Below are positions 43,765 to 52,901 of a DNA stretch of 64,000 bases, in pieces. Below the pieces are notes generated by a model. The model ran no database searches. It worked only from the letters and a program-made list of their open reading frames with translations, and was not told where the DNA came from. The first letter of the stretch is position 1. Every line of letters begins with the position of its first letter. The stretch is from Chloroflexota bacterium (GTDB lineage Bacteria; Chloroflexota; Ktedonobacteria; Ktedonobacterales; JADMIN01), in NCBI GenBank assembly GCA_021323855.1, contig JAJPKE010000009.1:62001-126000 (forward strand). The letters run 5' to 3'. The translations under genes were made by a program, and so were the position numbers.

Positions 43765-44886
43765 ATGCTGATCCTTGAATACAAACTCGATGGCAAACCA
43801 ACGCAATACGCGGCCATTGAGGAAGGTATCCGTGTGGTGCAGTTCCTCCGCAACAAGTGTCTACGCGCCTGGGTAGACCGTATAGAGGAAGGCAAAAATT
43901 GCTTTGCCATGAACTCGTATACGGCAGTCCTGGCGAAACAGTACCCCTTTGCGGCTCGGCTCGGCTCACAGGCACGGCAGGCCAGCGCAGAACGTGCCTG
44001 GAAAGCGGTACAACGGTTCTATGACAACTGCACGGCCAAGAAACCGGGCAAGAAGGGCTATCCGCAGTTCCAGCACAACAACCGCTCGATTGAATACAAG
44101 GTCGCTGGCTGGAAACTCTCCTTGGATGGCAAGCACATCACCTTCACCGATGGGTTGGGTATCGGCACCCTACGGCTCATAGGGACGCGCAGCATTGAAA
44201 CCTTCCCACTGGCCCAAATTAAGCGGGTGCGGATTGTGCGTCGTGCCGATGGCTACTATTGCCAGTTCTGTGTTGATGCCCAGCGCAACGTCGTGCATGT
44301 GCCTACCGGCAAACAAGTGGGCATTGATATGGGTCTCAATGCCTTCTATACCGATAGCGAGGGGGAGACGGCAGAAAACCCGCGCCACTATCGCAAAGCG
44401 GAAAAGCAGGTGAAGCGGCTGCAACGGCAGGTGTCACGGAAAAAGAAAGGCTCGAAGAATCGCGCCAAAGCGCGAAAGAAGCTCGCCAGAAAGCACTTGC
44501 ACGTCCAACGGCAGCGTGAAGATCATGCGAGAAAACTCGCATGCGCGCTCGTCACGTCTCACGACCTGATTGCCTATGAAGATTTGCAAGTGCGCAACAT
44601 GGTGAAGAATCACTACCTCGCCAAGAGCATCAGCGATGCCGGCTGGTCACAGTTCTTGGGCTGGGTGCGCTATTATGCGGCGCTGCATGGCATTGAGTGC
44701 GTCGCCGTCCCACCCGCCTACACCTCACAGAACTGCTCAGGCTGTGGAACCTATGTCAAGAAAAGCCTGAGCGTGCGCACGCATAGTTGCCCGCACTGTG
44801 GCCTGATCTTGGACCGGGACCAGAACGCAGCACTCAATATCTTAGAAGCAGCACTCCGTATCCTGGGGCACAGGAAAACGGGCTAG
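43765..44886 (+). CDS. tnpB: RNA-guided nuclease TnpB (OrfB_IS605 / Cas12f-like)
   Basis: RuvC motifs VGIDMGLNAFY, HDLIAYEDLQVRNMV, LDRDQNAALNIL; zinc ribbon CSGCGTYVKKSLSVRTHSCPHCG. Confidence 0.96.
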   Translation: MLILEYKLDGKPTQYAAIEEGIRVVQFLRNKCLRAWVDRIEEGKNCFAMNSYTAVLAKQYPFAARLGSQARQASAERAWKAVQRFYDNCTAKKPGKKGYPQFQHNNRSIEYKVAGWKLSLDGKHITFTDGLGIGTLRLIGTRSIETFPLAQIKRVRIVRRADGYYCQFCVDAQRNVVHVPTGKQVGIDMGLNAFYTDSEGETAENPRHYRKAEKQVKRLQRQVSRKKKGSKNRAKARKKLARKHLHVQRQREDHARKLACALVTSHDLIAYEDLQVRNMVKNHYLAKSISDAGWSQFLGWVRYYAALHGIECVAVPPAYTSQNCSGCGTYVKKSLSVRTHSCPHCGLILDRDQNAALNILEAALRILGHRKTG

Positions 44887-45013
44887 TCTGGCGTGTCCAG
44901 CTAGCGAACGCTTGGGGACAGAGGGGCCGCTGGCGATAGGCAGCAATGGCTATCGGTAAGCCTGCTGGATGAACCAAGAATCTGCTATGGCTTGAGCCTA
45001 TGCAGAGTGTCAA
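44887..45013 (+). ncRNA. Predicted omega RNA (reRNA) 3' segment at the IS right end
   Basis: Position between the tnpB stop and RE; inverted repeats including CGATAG/CTATCG and the imperfect RE hairpin 44982-45005; by analogy to ISDra2 TnpB. Confidence 0.5.
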
Positions 45014-45044
45014 AAAGTCCACCGAAGTCATGCTCGGCAAATAA
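45014..45044 (+). pseudogene. Molbindin (Mop) C-terminal fragment
   Basis: (A)AAGTCCACCGAAGTCATGCTCGGCAAATAA = KSTEVMLGK*, which completes the ...QVTVII fragment left of the IS in frame. Confidence 0.88.
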
Positions 45045-45172
45045 GCACTCTTGGTATCGCGGGCGTCGTTTTTGCCAACGCGCCGATCCTTGATGGGCGC
45101 ATGTATAGGATGAGCGCGATGATAGAGCAGCGTCATCGCGCTCATCCAGCCGCGTAATGTGCTATCTGGCAG

Positions 45173-45364
45173 TTATGCCGCCTTCGCGCGTCCACCCATC
45201 ATAGACATAACCACACCGATGACGAGTACTACGGCGCCGACCACACCGACGATGAGGCTAATGTGGGCCGTGCTGCCGAGGAAGTGCTTCACGAAATGAT
45301 CAATAGCGGCAGCCGCGATGACGAGAATGCCAATGATGGCTACAACATAGCCGACAGACTTCAT
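45173..45364 (-). CDS. Small two-TM hypothetical protein
   Basis: MKSVGYVVAIIGILVIAAAAIDHF...ISLIVGVVGAVVLVIGVVMSMMGG; aggagga RBS upstream. Confidence 0.75.
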   Translation of the reverse strand: MKSVGYVVAIIGILVIAAAAIDHFVKHFLGSTAHISLIVGVVGAVVLVIGVVMSMMGGRAKAA

Positions 45365-45627
45365 AGTCTCCTCCTGTGTGCTGAACACACAAATTAAGTA
45401 GCTCGAAGACAACGTGCCGGGATTCCAGATTGTCTACCAGAGGCACAACGCACCCTGGCTGAGGCGAGTATAGCGATATCCGCCTAATCTGTCAACGTAC
45501 ATTTGTCCTCAGAGGAACTATTGGTTTATACTGCTGGAATGGTGTGGGAAAAATGGCTCATGGCGGCAGCCATATAATGACATGCTGGATAGATACTAAC
45601 GGCCCGGCAGAGCGGAGATTAACCCAG

Positions 45628-48351
45628 ATGGCGCAGGAACGGCAGACGACAACAACAGGGCAAGGCGGCACAGCGTTGACACCGCTCGTTGAACGCGCGC
45701 GCCGCATCTTGCTCTACGAGCAGCGCACCGGCCACGAAGATGCCGCCGTCAAGCCGGGCGGCATGGCGTCGTTCATCGCCCGCTGGACCGCTGATATGCA
45801 GGATGCGCGCATTCACAACGCATTGCCTGCGCCTGGCTCTTCCACCGTGCCGCCGGAAGAGGCGATGGCGGTCCTCTTCACTGGCTATCGCGCACTCGAC
45901 CCGATGCAGCGCGCCGCCAAAGTGCGCGCTGCGCTGGCGTTGCTCGATACGCTTGCTTCCGTTTCTTCGACTGCTCCAGCAGCCCGACCATCCGCGCCAG
46001 CCTCCCATACGCCACCACGCACGCCAGCGAAACGCCCAGAGCCGCCACAATTCGGCTCGCGCCGCCCGGCAAAGCCGCAGCACGCCGACGACAGCGAACG
46101 CTGGCCGCTGGCGTCGCCTTTGCCCGAACCGCCGAAATTGCCCGCGCAGCAGACGCATGAGACCCGCGATAGACTGCGGGCCGCGCCAGCGCCGCGACCA
46201 GAAGACGAATATCTCTTGCGCGCGCCGGTCTCGTCTGTGCCGGGCGTGGGCAAGACCCAGGAACAACGGCTGAATCGCCTGGGCATCGAGACGGTGCGCG
46301 ATCTGCTCTTCACCTTCCCGCGCGAGCATCTCGATTACAGCAAGCTCGATAAGATCGGCACATTGCCGTTCGGTGAGGTGCGCACGGTGCTGGGGTTGAT
46401 CTGGGAGGTGGAGAATCAGCGCACCAGCGGCGGGCGTGTCCGCACGATTGCACGCATCAATGATGAGACCGGCTCCATCCGCGTCACCTGGTTCAATCAG
46501 CCTTATCTGCTCAAGCAGTTGCCGCGCGGCGCCTATGTCGTCGTGACGGGCATCAAGCAACGCTTTGGCAATCGCGTCGAGTTCAGCGTGCGCAGTCACG
46601 AACTGCCGGAGCAGGGCGACCTCATCAACACCGGGCGACTGGTGCCGGTGTATGGACTGACCGAGGGGCTGAGTCCGAAGGTGATGCGGCGTTTCACCAA
46701 ATGGGCGGTGGATCATTGCGCCGCGCTGGTGCCTGATCATCTGCCACCGTCGCTACGCGCGCAGATGCGCCTGATGGCGCTACCGGAAGCTATCGCCCAG
46801 ATGCACTATCCCGATAGCGCCGCTGAACTGGAAGAGGCGCGGCGACGGCTGGCCTTCGATGAGTTGTTCCTGATTCAACTTGGCATGCTCACTCGCCGGG
46901 CAAATGTGCGCGAGGGACCGCCAGCGCCATCACTGCCTGTTCCAGAATCGCTGATCTTTAGCAGTGTGCAGGTTGATGGCGAAGAGACAACGGACCAACC
47001 AGCACCAGCGTCCGCAGTAGCAGGCGGCGGTCTCTGGCCGCTGACGGCGCAATGCTTCGAGCAAACGCTACCGTTCCAACTGACCGGCGCGCAGCGCCGC
47101 GCCATCCGCGAGATACTGGCAGACCTGCGCAAGACACAGCCGATGACACGGCTGCTTCAGGGTGATGTTGGTTCTGGCAAAACGGTGGTGGCCGCCGCTG
47201 CATTGCTGGCGTGCGCCGCGAATGGCTACCAGGGCGCGCTGCTGGCGCCGACGGAGATCCTGGCGGAGCAGCATTATCGCGGCCTGAGTGCGCTGCTTGC
47301 GCCGTTCGGCCTGCATGCCGTCCTGCTGACGGGCAGCCAGCGCGCCAAAGAACGCGCCGCCGCTCGCGATGCGCTGGCGAATGGACAGGCCGCCGTAGCA
47401 ATTGGCACACATGCGCTGATTCAGGATGATATTGCGTTCAAGCGGCTGGCGCTGGCGATTGTGGACGAGCAGCATCGCTTCGGTGTGGAGCAGCGCGATG
47501 TGCTGCGCAAGAAGGGCCTCAATCCGCATATGTTGGTGATGACAGCGACGCCGATTCCACGCACGCTCGCGCTGACCCTCTATGGCGATCTCGATGTCTC
47601 GGTGCTTGATGAGATGCCGGTCGGCAGGCTGCCAATTATTACACGCTGGCGCTCCGGTGGGCAGCGCCAGGAAGCCTATCGTCTCGTAGCAGAGGAAGTG
47701 GCCGCTGGACGCCAGGCGTATGTCATCTGCCCGCTGGTCGAGGAATCCGAGGCGCTGGAAGCCAAATCCGCCATTCAGGAATATGAGCGCCTCAAAAAAG
47801 AGGTGTTTCCTGACCTGCGATTGGGATTGGTACATGGTCAATTGCGGCCAGCGGAGAAAGATGCCGTCATGCGCGCTTTCCGCGACGGCGCAATTGATGT
47901 GCTGGTGGCGACGGCGGTGGTGGAGGTGGGCGTGGATGTACCCAACGCAACGGTCATGCTCATCGAAGATGCCGACCGTTTCGGTCTTTCGCAGGTGCAT
48001 CAGTTCCGTGGGCGGGTTGGCCGTGGTCAATATCAGTCGTACTGCTATCTGTTGAGTAAGGAGGCCGGCGCACAGGCGCGCGAACGCCTCAGTGTGCTGG
48101 AGCGCACGAACGATGGCTTTGTGCTGGCGGAAGAAGATTTGCGGCTACGCGGCTCCGGCGATTTCTTTGGCACACGCCAGAGTGGCATGCCGGACCTGAA
48201 AGTGGCGAGTCTTGCCGATACGAAGCTGCTGGTCGAGGCGCGTGCGCGGGCTGAATGGCTCTGGCAGCGCGACCCGTATTTGCGTGCGCTGGAGCATGCG
48301 CCGCTGCGTGAGCGTGTCTTCCTCTTCTGGCAGGGGTTCATGGCGCATTGA
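45628..48351 (+). CDS. recG: ATP-dependent DNA helicase RecG with extended N-terminus
   Basis: LLQGDVGSGKTVVAAAALL, APTEILAEQHY, VDEQHRFGVEQR, TATPIPRTLALTLYGDLDVS, HQFRGRVGRGQYQSYCYL. Confidence 0.95.
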   Translation: MAQERQTTTTGQGGTALTPLVERARRILLYEQRTGHEDAAVKPGGMASFIARWTADMQDARIHNALPAPGSSTVPPEEAMAVLFTGYRALDPMQRAAKVRAALALLDTLASVSSTAPAARPSAPASHTPPRTPAKRPEPPQFGSRRPAKPQHADDSERWPLASPLPEPPKLPAQQTHETRDRLRAAPAPRPEDEYLLRAPVSSVPGVGKTQEQRLNRLGIETVRDLLFTFPREHLDYSKLDKIGTLPFGEVRTVLGLIWEVENQRTSGGRVRTIARINDETGSIRVTWFNQPYLLKQLPRGAYVVVTGIKQRFGNRVEFSVRSHELPEQGDLINTGRLVPVYGLTEGLSPKVMRRFTKWAVDHCAALVPDHLPPSLRAQMRLMALPEAIAQMHYPDSAAELEEARRRLAFDELFLIQLGMLTRRANVREGPPAPSLPVPESLIFSSVQVDGEETTDQPAPASAVAGGGLWPLTAQCFEQTLPFQLTGAQRRAIREILADLRKTQPMTRLLQGDVGSGKTVVAAAALLACAANGYQGALLAPTEILAEQHYRGLSALLAPFGLHAVLLTGSQRAKERAAARDALANGQAAVAIGTHALIQDDIAFKRLALAIVDEQHRFGVEQRDVLRKKGLNPHMLVMTATPIPRTLALTLYGDLDVSVLDEMPVGRLPIITRWRSGGQRQEAYRLVAEEVAAGRQAYVICPLVEESEALEAKSAIQEYERLKKEVFPDLRLGLVHGQLRPAEKDAVMRAFRDGAIDVLVATAVVEVGVDVPNATVMLIEDADRFGLSQVHQFRGRVGRGQYQSYCYLLSKEAGAQARERLSVLERTNDGFVLAEEDLRLRGSGDFFGTRQSGMPDLKVASLADTKLLVEARARAEWLWQRDPYLRALEHAPLRERVFLFWQGFMAH

Positions 48352-48638
48352 TATCAAGGTCTATAGCGCCATGTGAACAGTGGAGACTGGCGCAGAGGTG
48401 GGCGACGCATGCTATACTGTAATCTGAAGCATCAGCGCCAACAGGGATGAACCTTCCAACAGCTTCATTCCTCATCCGTATGTCATCTATCTATGTCATA
48501 CGCGCTCCATGCCTGGGCTGGCGCTGGGGTGGCAACTCGCAATGCTAGAAAGTCGAGACGTTGCGTGCATGGCCCGTCGCGCACGATGTAGTGCGCGGAG
48601 CGCGGCAGACGCGGCTGTCACGAAAGGGATAGTGACGC

Positions 48639-50477
48639 ATGAGTACTCCGGATACCTCCTTGAATCTGGACCCAGATGCCGGTCTTGATGAGATGTATTA
48701 CTCGGAAGAAGCCGAGCCTGATTGGTACAAGACCAATATTCCCTGCCAGGTTGGCTGCCCGGCACATACCGATGTCGCCAACTATATCGGCTTGATCTCG
48801 CAGGGGCGCTTCGATGAGGCATACGTCCTGAACCGCCAATGCAATGTGGTGCCGGGAGTATTGGGCCGCACCTGCGCTCGCCCTTGCGAGCCGGTCTGCC
48901 GCCGCAATAAGATTGACGGCAACCAGGTGGCTATCTGCTGGCTCAAGCGCGCTGCCCACGATCACCGCCAGTATCGCCATCTGCCAGAGCGCCCGAAGAT
49001 CACCAAAGATAAGAAGGTGGCGATTGTCGGCGCTGGCTCTGCGGGCATCGCCTGCGCACGCGAACTGGCCGAGCGCGGCTATCCAGTGACGATCTACGAC
49101 ATGTATCCCGCTCCCGGCGGTATGATGGTCGGCGGGATTCCGGTCTGGCGTCTGCCGCGCGAAGTTACGCAGGAAGAGTGCGACGAATATCTGGATGCGC
49201 TTGGCATCGAGGTCAAGCTCAATACCACCGTCGGCAAGGATGTTCAACTCACCGATCTGTTGCGTGACTACGATGCGGTCTATCTTGGCCCTGGTTGTAT
49301 GCTCTCCAATCCCTTGACCGGCCCGGATGGCAAAGAAGTCCCCGGCGCGCACCTGGAAGGTGTAGTGCCTGGCTTGCCGTTCCTCGAAAAAGTCAATTTT
49401 GGTGAGCCGGTCTTCGTCGGCAAGCGTGTTGCAGTGCTTGGCGGCGGCTTCACGGCGATGGACTGCTGCCGCTCATCGGTGCGATTTGGCGCGGAGAAAG
49501 TATACGTCCTGTATCGCCGCTCGAAGGAAGAAATGCCCTCGGATGAGTATGAGGTGGATGAGGCGACGCTTGAGCATGTTGAATTCATCTATCTCGCCCA
49601 GAACGTGGGCATGGAGAGCGATGACGGCGTACATGTCAGCCGCATCAAGATGATTCGCAACCGGCTGGGTGACCCAGACGCTAGCGGTCGGCGCAAGGCG
49701 ATTGCCGTTCCTGGCAGCGAATTCACACTCGATGTCGATACCGTGATCGCGGCCTATGGGCAGTATGCCGATACCTCCTGGATTCCGGCGCAGGAATTAG
49801 GACTTGAAGTCAACAAGTGGGGTATTCCGCTGGTGGACCGCGATACCTGGATGACGAACCATCCCGGTCTCTTTGCCGGTGGCGACTTCACTGAAGGCTC
49901 GCGCAATCTGATTTCGGCGATTGCCGACGGCAAATCCGCTGCGAGCGCGATCAACCGCTACCTGGGCGGCGAGGATATCCCGGCTGAGGAGGCGGCGGAG
50001 ATCGAACTGCCAGACTTCCGGCGCGGCATGGTGGACAATTATGAATCCATCCCGTATCAGGTTATCCCATCGCTGCCGCTGCAAAAGCGTTTCAGCATCA
50101 GCGTGGAGTCGGAGACTGGCTACAGCCCGGAGGAAGCGATCACCCAGGCGCGGCGCTGCCTGCAATGCCAGCTCAACATCACCATTGACCCCTCCATCTG
50201 CATCCTGTGCAGTGGGTGCGTGGACATCTGCCCCTACGACTGCATCAGTATGGAAGGGCTGACCCGCGTGGTGAAGGGCGACCCGCTGCACCAGATTGCC
50301 GAAGAAACCTGGGAACGTGGCGCCGATATGATTATTGATGAGGAGAAGTGCATCCGCTGCGGCCTCTGCATCGTGCGCTGCCCGACCGATGCCATCTCGA
50401 TGGTCCAGTTTGAGGTGAAGAGCGCGAACGACCGCTGGAATGTCTCCAAGATTCCGGTTATCAACGCTCCGCGCTAG
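48639..50477 (+). CDS. GltD-like NAD(P)/FAD oxidoreductase with C-terminal 2[4Fe-4S] ferredoxin domain
   Basis: N-terminal CQVGCPAHTDVANYI...CARPCEPVCRR, VAIVGAGSAGIACARELAERGYPVTIYD, C-terminal CILCSGCVDICPYDC and CIRCGLCIVRCPTDA. Confidence 0.92.
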   Translation: MSTPDTSLNLDPDAGLDEMYYSEEAEPDWYKTNIPCQVGCPAHTDVANYIGLISQGRFDEAYVLNRQCNVVPGVLGRTCARPCEPVCRRNKIDGNQVAICWLKRAAHDHRQYRHLPERPKITKDKKVAIVGAGSAGIACARELAERGYPVTIYDMYPAPGGMMVGGIPVWRLPREVTQEECDEYLDALGIEVKLNTTVGKDVQLTDLLRDYDAVYLGPGCMLSNPLTGPDGKEVPGAHLEGVVPGLPFLEKVNFGEPVFVGKRVAVLGGGFTAMDCCRSSVRFGAEKVYVLYRRSKEEMPSDEYEVDEATLEHVEFIYLAQNVGMESDDGVHVSRIKMIRNRLGDPDASGRRKAIAVPGSEFTLDVDTVIAAYGQYADTSWIPAQELGLEVNKWGIPLVDRDTWMTNHPGLFAGGDFTEGSRNLISAIADGKSAASAINRYLGGEDIPAEEAAEIELPDFRRGMVDNYESIPYQVIPSLPLQKRFSISVESETGYSPEEAITQARRCLQCQLNITIDPSICILCSGCVDICPYDCISMEGLTRVVKGDPLHQIAEETWERGADMIIDEEKCIRCGLCIVRCPTDAISMVQFEVKSANDRWNVSKIPVINAPR

Positions 50478-50651
50478 CGCGTCGGGCTGGTGATAGCTCA
50501 CATAGTATGCCTTTTCAGTGCGGCTCCGTGACATTTGCGGGGCCGCACTCGTGTTGGTGAAGGGGATATTTCTCTCTATTGGATGCTGGCATGCTACTTG
50601 TTTACAGATAGCCTTTGATAGCAGTTGCTGATGTGCGTAGGAGGTTAACGT

Positions 50652-52058
50652 GTGATGAGGATGAGGGAAGGGAAATGGGGTAGAGGAGGTCGAGCGGTGA
50701 ACATCGCGCAAGGAGCGACATGGCGGCGGAGATCTCGCGCGCTCGTGTTGTCTCTGGGATGTATTCTGGTGCTTGGACTGCTTGTGACGGCTTGCTCTCT
50801 CAGCGATACCACTTCAGCGCCAGTGGGCACAGGGGCCGGTGATGTAGTTCCCACAGCCACGGCGTCCAGTGATTCTTCCTATCTGCATGTGCCACCAAAG
50901 GGTGATAGCTTTCAGGCGCGCGTAAATTATACCGTCAACTGGTATCTGAACCATATGACACTCGATCAGAAGCTGGGCCAGATGTTTCTCATTGAGACGT
51001 ATGGGCAGAGCTACAATGCTGACGTAGACAACATGGTGCGTAATCTCTATGCAGGCGCGATGATTATCTATGGCAAAAATATGCAGACGCCGCAGCAGTT
51101 GCATGATTACATCGCCGCCATTCAGTCGCATGCGCAAATCCCCCTGATGGTGACGATGGATGAGGAGGGCGGCGTCGTAGATCGTCTGGGATACTTTCAC
51201 TTCGATCCGCCATTGCCGTCGGCGCAGCAACTCGCAGCGGGCAGCCTCCAGCAGACGGAAGAAACCGGCGCACAAGCGGCGAAGGAAATGCAGGCGTTGG
51301 GCATCAATACCGACCTCGCGCCGGTGGTGGATGTGCGCTCGGTGCCCAACGCTGTCGAATACACCCGTCTCTTTGGCAATGACCCAACGACCGTGACAAA
51401 GTATGCCGGCGCATTTTTGACCGGCCTGCAAGAGAATGGCGAGATTGCCTGCCTCAAACACTGGCCCGGCATCGGCAGCATCACGCTCGATCCGCACAAG
51501 ACACTGCCAACCATCACGCGCAGCCTGGATCAACTCCAATCAACCGATTTTGCCACCTTCCGCTCGTTGTTGGCCTTGCAGCCAGGCATGATTATGGTGA
51601 CGCACGTAATCGTGCAGGCGCTGGACCCCACCATGCCGGCCACGCTCTCGCCGATTCTGGTGAACGGCGTGTTGCGCGGCCAGCTTGGCTATCAGGGCGT
51701 CGTAATGACCGACAGCCTCTATATGGATGCCATCAGCCAGAAGTACACGCTGCCGCAGGCGGCGGTTCTCTCGGTGATTGCCGGTGACGATCTGCTGGAA
51801 GGCGCATTCGACAGCTATTCAATGAGCGGGATGCTGGCCGCGCTGCATACAGCAATTGACAGCGGCAGCATCACCACTGACCGCATTGACCAGTCCGTCA
51901 ACCGCATCCTGCGGTTGAAGGCGCGCTTCGGTCTCCTGCCGCTCAAGCCGTTGCCAAATGTCACCTATCCCGGCAGCCCCACAGCACCAGCCGCCACCGC
52001 AACGACAGCTTTTGCTAGCTTCAATGCCGATTTCCGGCATGATGACACGGCGGCATAA
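50652..52058 (+). CDS. Glycoside hydrolase family 3 lipoprotein (NagZ-like)
   Basis: Lipobox LLVTACSL, LDQKLGQMFLIETYG, GGVVDRLG, NTDLAPVVDV, CLKHWPGIGSITLDPH, VVMTDSLYMDAI. Confidence 0.9.
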   Translation: MMRMREGKWGRGGRAVNIAQGATWRRRSRALVLSLGCILVLGLLVTACSLSDTTSAPVGTGAGDVVPTATASSDSSYLHVPPKGDSFQARVNYTVNWYLNHMTLDQKLGQMFLIETYGQSYNADVDNMVRNLYAGAMIIYGKNMQTPQQLHDYIAAIQSHAQIPLMVTMDEEGGVVDRLGYFHFDPPLPSAQQLAAGSLQQTEETGAQAAKEMQALGINTDLAPVVDVRSVPNAVEYTRLFGNDPTTVTKYAGAFLTGLQENGEIACLKHWPGIGSITLDPHKTLPTITRSLDQLQSTDFATFRSLLALQPGMIMVTHVIVQALDPTMPATLSPILVNGVLRGQLGYQGVVMTDSLYMDAISQKYTLPQAAVLSVIAGDDLLEGAFDSYSMSGMLAALHTAIDSGSITTDRIDQSVNRILRLKARFGLLPLKPLPNVTYPGSPTAPAATATTAFASFNADFRHDDTAA

Positions 52059-52070
52059 GCGATTTCTCGC

Positions 52071-52901
52071 TTATTCGACCAATGCCCGCGTCAGCATCAC
52101 CATCGTCACGAAGGTGCGGAAGACTTCAAGTGGGTCATTGCTGACAAAGCGCACGGTGCGCGCATCGCCGCTGGATAGCTCAACGCCGTGCAGCCATGCC
52201 GCCATCTCTGCCATATCGGCGGTGAGGAACGTGACGCCGAGTTCAATGGTGCCCTGGAAGATAGGCGGTGTCGCCGGGCGCTGGCTGGTGAGAGCGAGAC
52301 GCGCACCCTCACGAATACGCTCGCAGGCCACCTCTGGATGCAGGCTCTCGGCGGCGTAGCGAGAAACCGAGCGTTTGACCTCGACACAATGTGGCGCAGG
52401 CGAGAGCTGGCGCGCCTCTGCCGCCGTCACTTGGTCGCCCGTCACCAACGCAATCGGCACGCCGTAGTGTGCCGCCACCAGCGCATTGAGCGCCGTCTCG
52501 CCGACAATTTCGCCGTTCAGCCGCGCCTCCCAGATGGCGCGCGGATTGTAGCTATGGCTGAGAATCGCCTGGCTGGCGCCGATGGAACCGTGATAACCCA
52601 GGAAAAAGATCGCGTCGAACGAGCTATCCAGCCCTTCCATCATATACATCGGCTTGTGCTTGCCGCTGAGCAGCGAGGCGCGGCCATGCAGCAGGTCTGG
52701 TTCGAGGTTGCGCATGCTGCTATGCGAATCGTTGACGACGAACGCATCGGCTCCCGCGTCGGTTGCCCCGTCTATCGCCGCGTTCAACTCGCCCAGCAGC
52801 AGCCGCCTGCCCAGCGCATAGTCATGGCTGCCGACCATAATCTGATCCCAGTCCACGATGCCGGCCACGCCCTCAAAATCGGTCGAGATGAAGACTTTCA
52901 T
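52071..52901 (-). CDS. M55 family D-aminopeptidase (DppA-like)
   Basis: KVFISTDFEGVAGI, AFVVNDSHSSMRNLEPD, FLGYHGSIGASQAILSHSYN, GETALNALVAAHYGVPIALVTGDQ. Confidence 0.93.
   Translation of the reverse strand: MKVFISTDFEGVAGIVDWDQIMVGSHDYALGRRLLLGELNAAIDGATDAGADAFVVNDSHSSMRNLEPDLLHGRASLLSGKHKPMYMMEGLDSSFDAIFFLGYHGSIGASQAILSHSYNPRAIWEARLNGEIVGETALNALVAAHYGVPIALVTGDQVTAAEARQLSPAPHCVEVKRSVSRYAAESLHPEVACERIREGARLALTSQRPATPPIFQGTIELGVTFLTADMAEMAAWLHGVELSSGDARTVRFVSNDPLEVFRTFVTMVMLTRALVE

Larger units (their letters stand above)
43214..45013 (+). mobile_element. IS200/IS605-family insertion sequence, complete with tnpA and tnpB (about 1.8 kb)
   Basis: Boundaries inferred from rejoining the split mop gene; right end TCAA; terminal hairpins at 43282-43293 and 44982-45005; Y1 transposase plus TnpB. 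One-base ambiguity (A at 43214/45014). Confidence 0.88.

Noticed and set aside
45619-46740. 373-aa minus-strand ORF antisense to recG
   Set aside because: Arg/His-rich shadow translation; recG on the plus strand is clearly real.
47068-48030. 320-aa minus-strand ORF antisense to the recG helicase domain
   Set aside because: Shadow ORF opposite conserved helicase motifs.
49797-50711. 304-aa minus-strand ORF antisense to the GltD-like gene
   Set aside because: His/Asp-rich reverse translation with no domain support.
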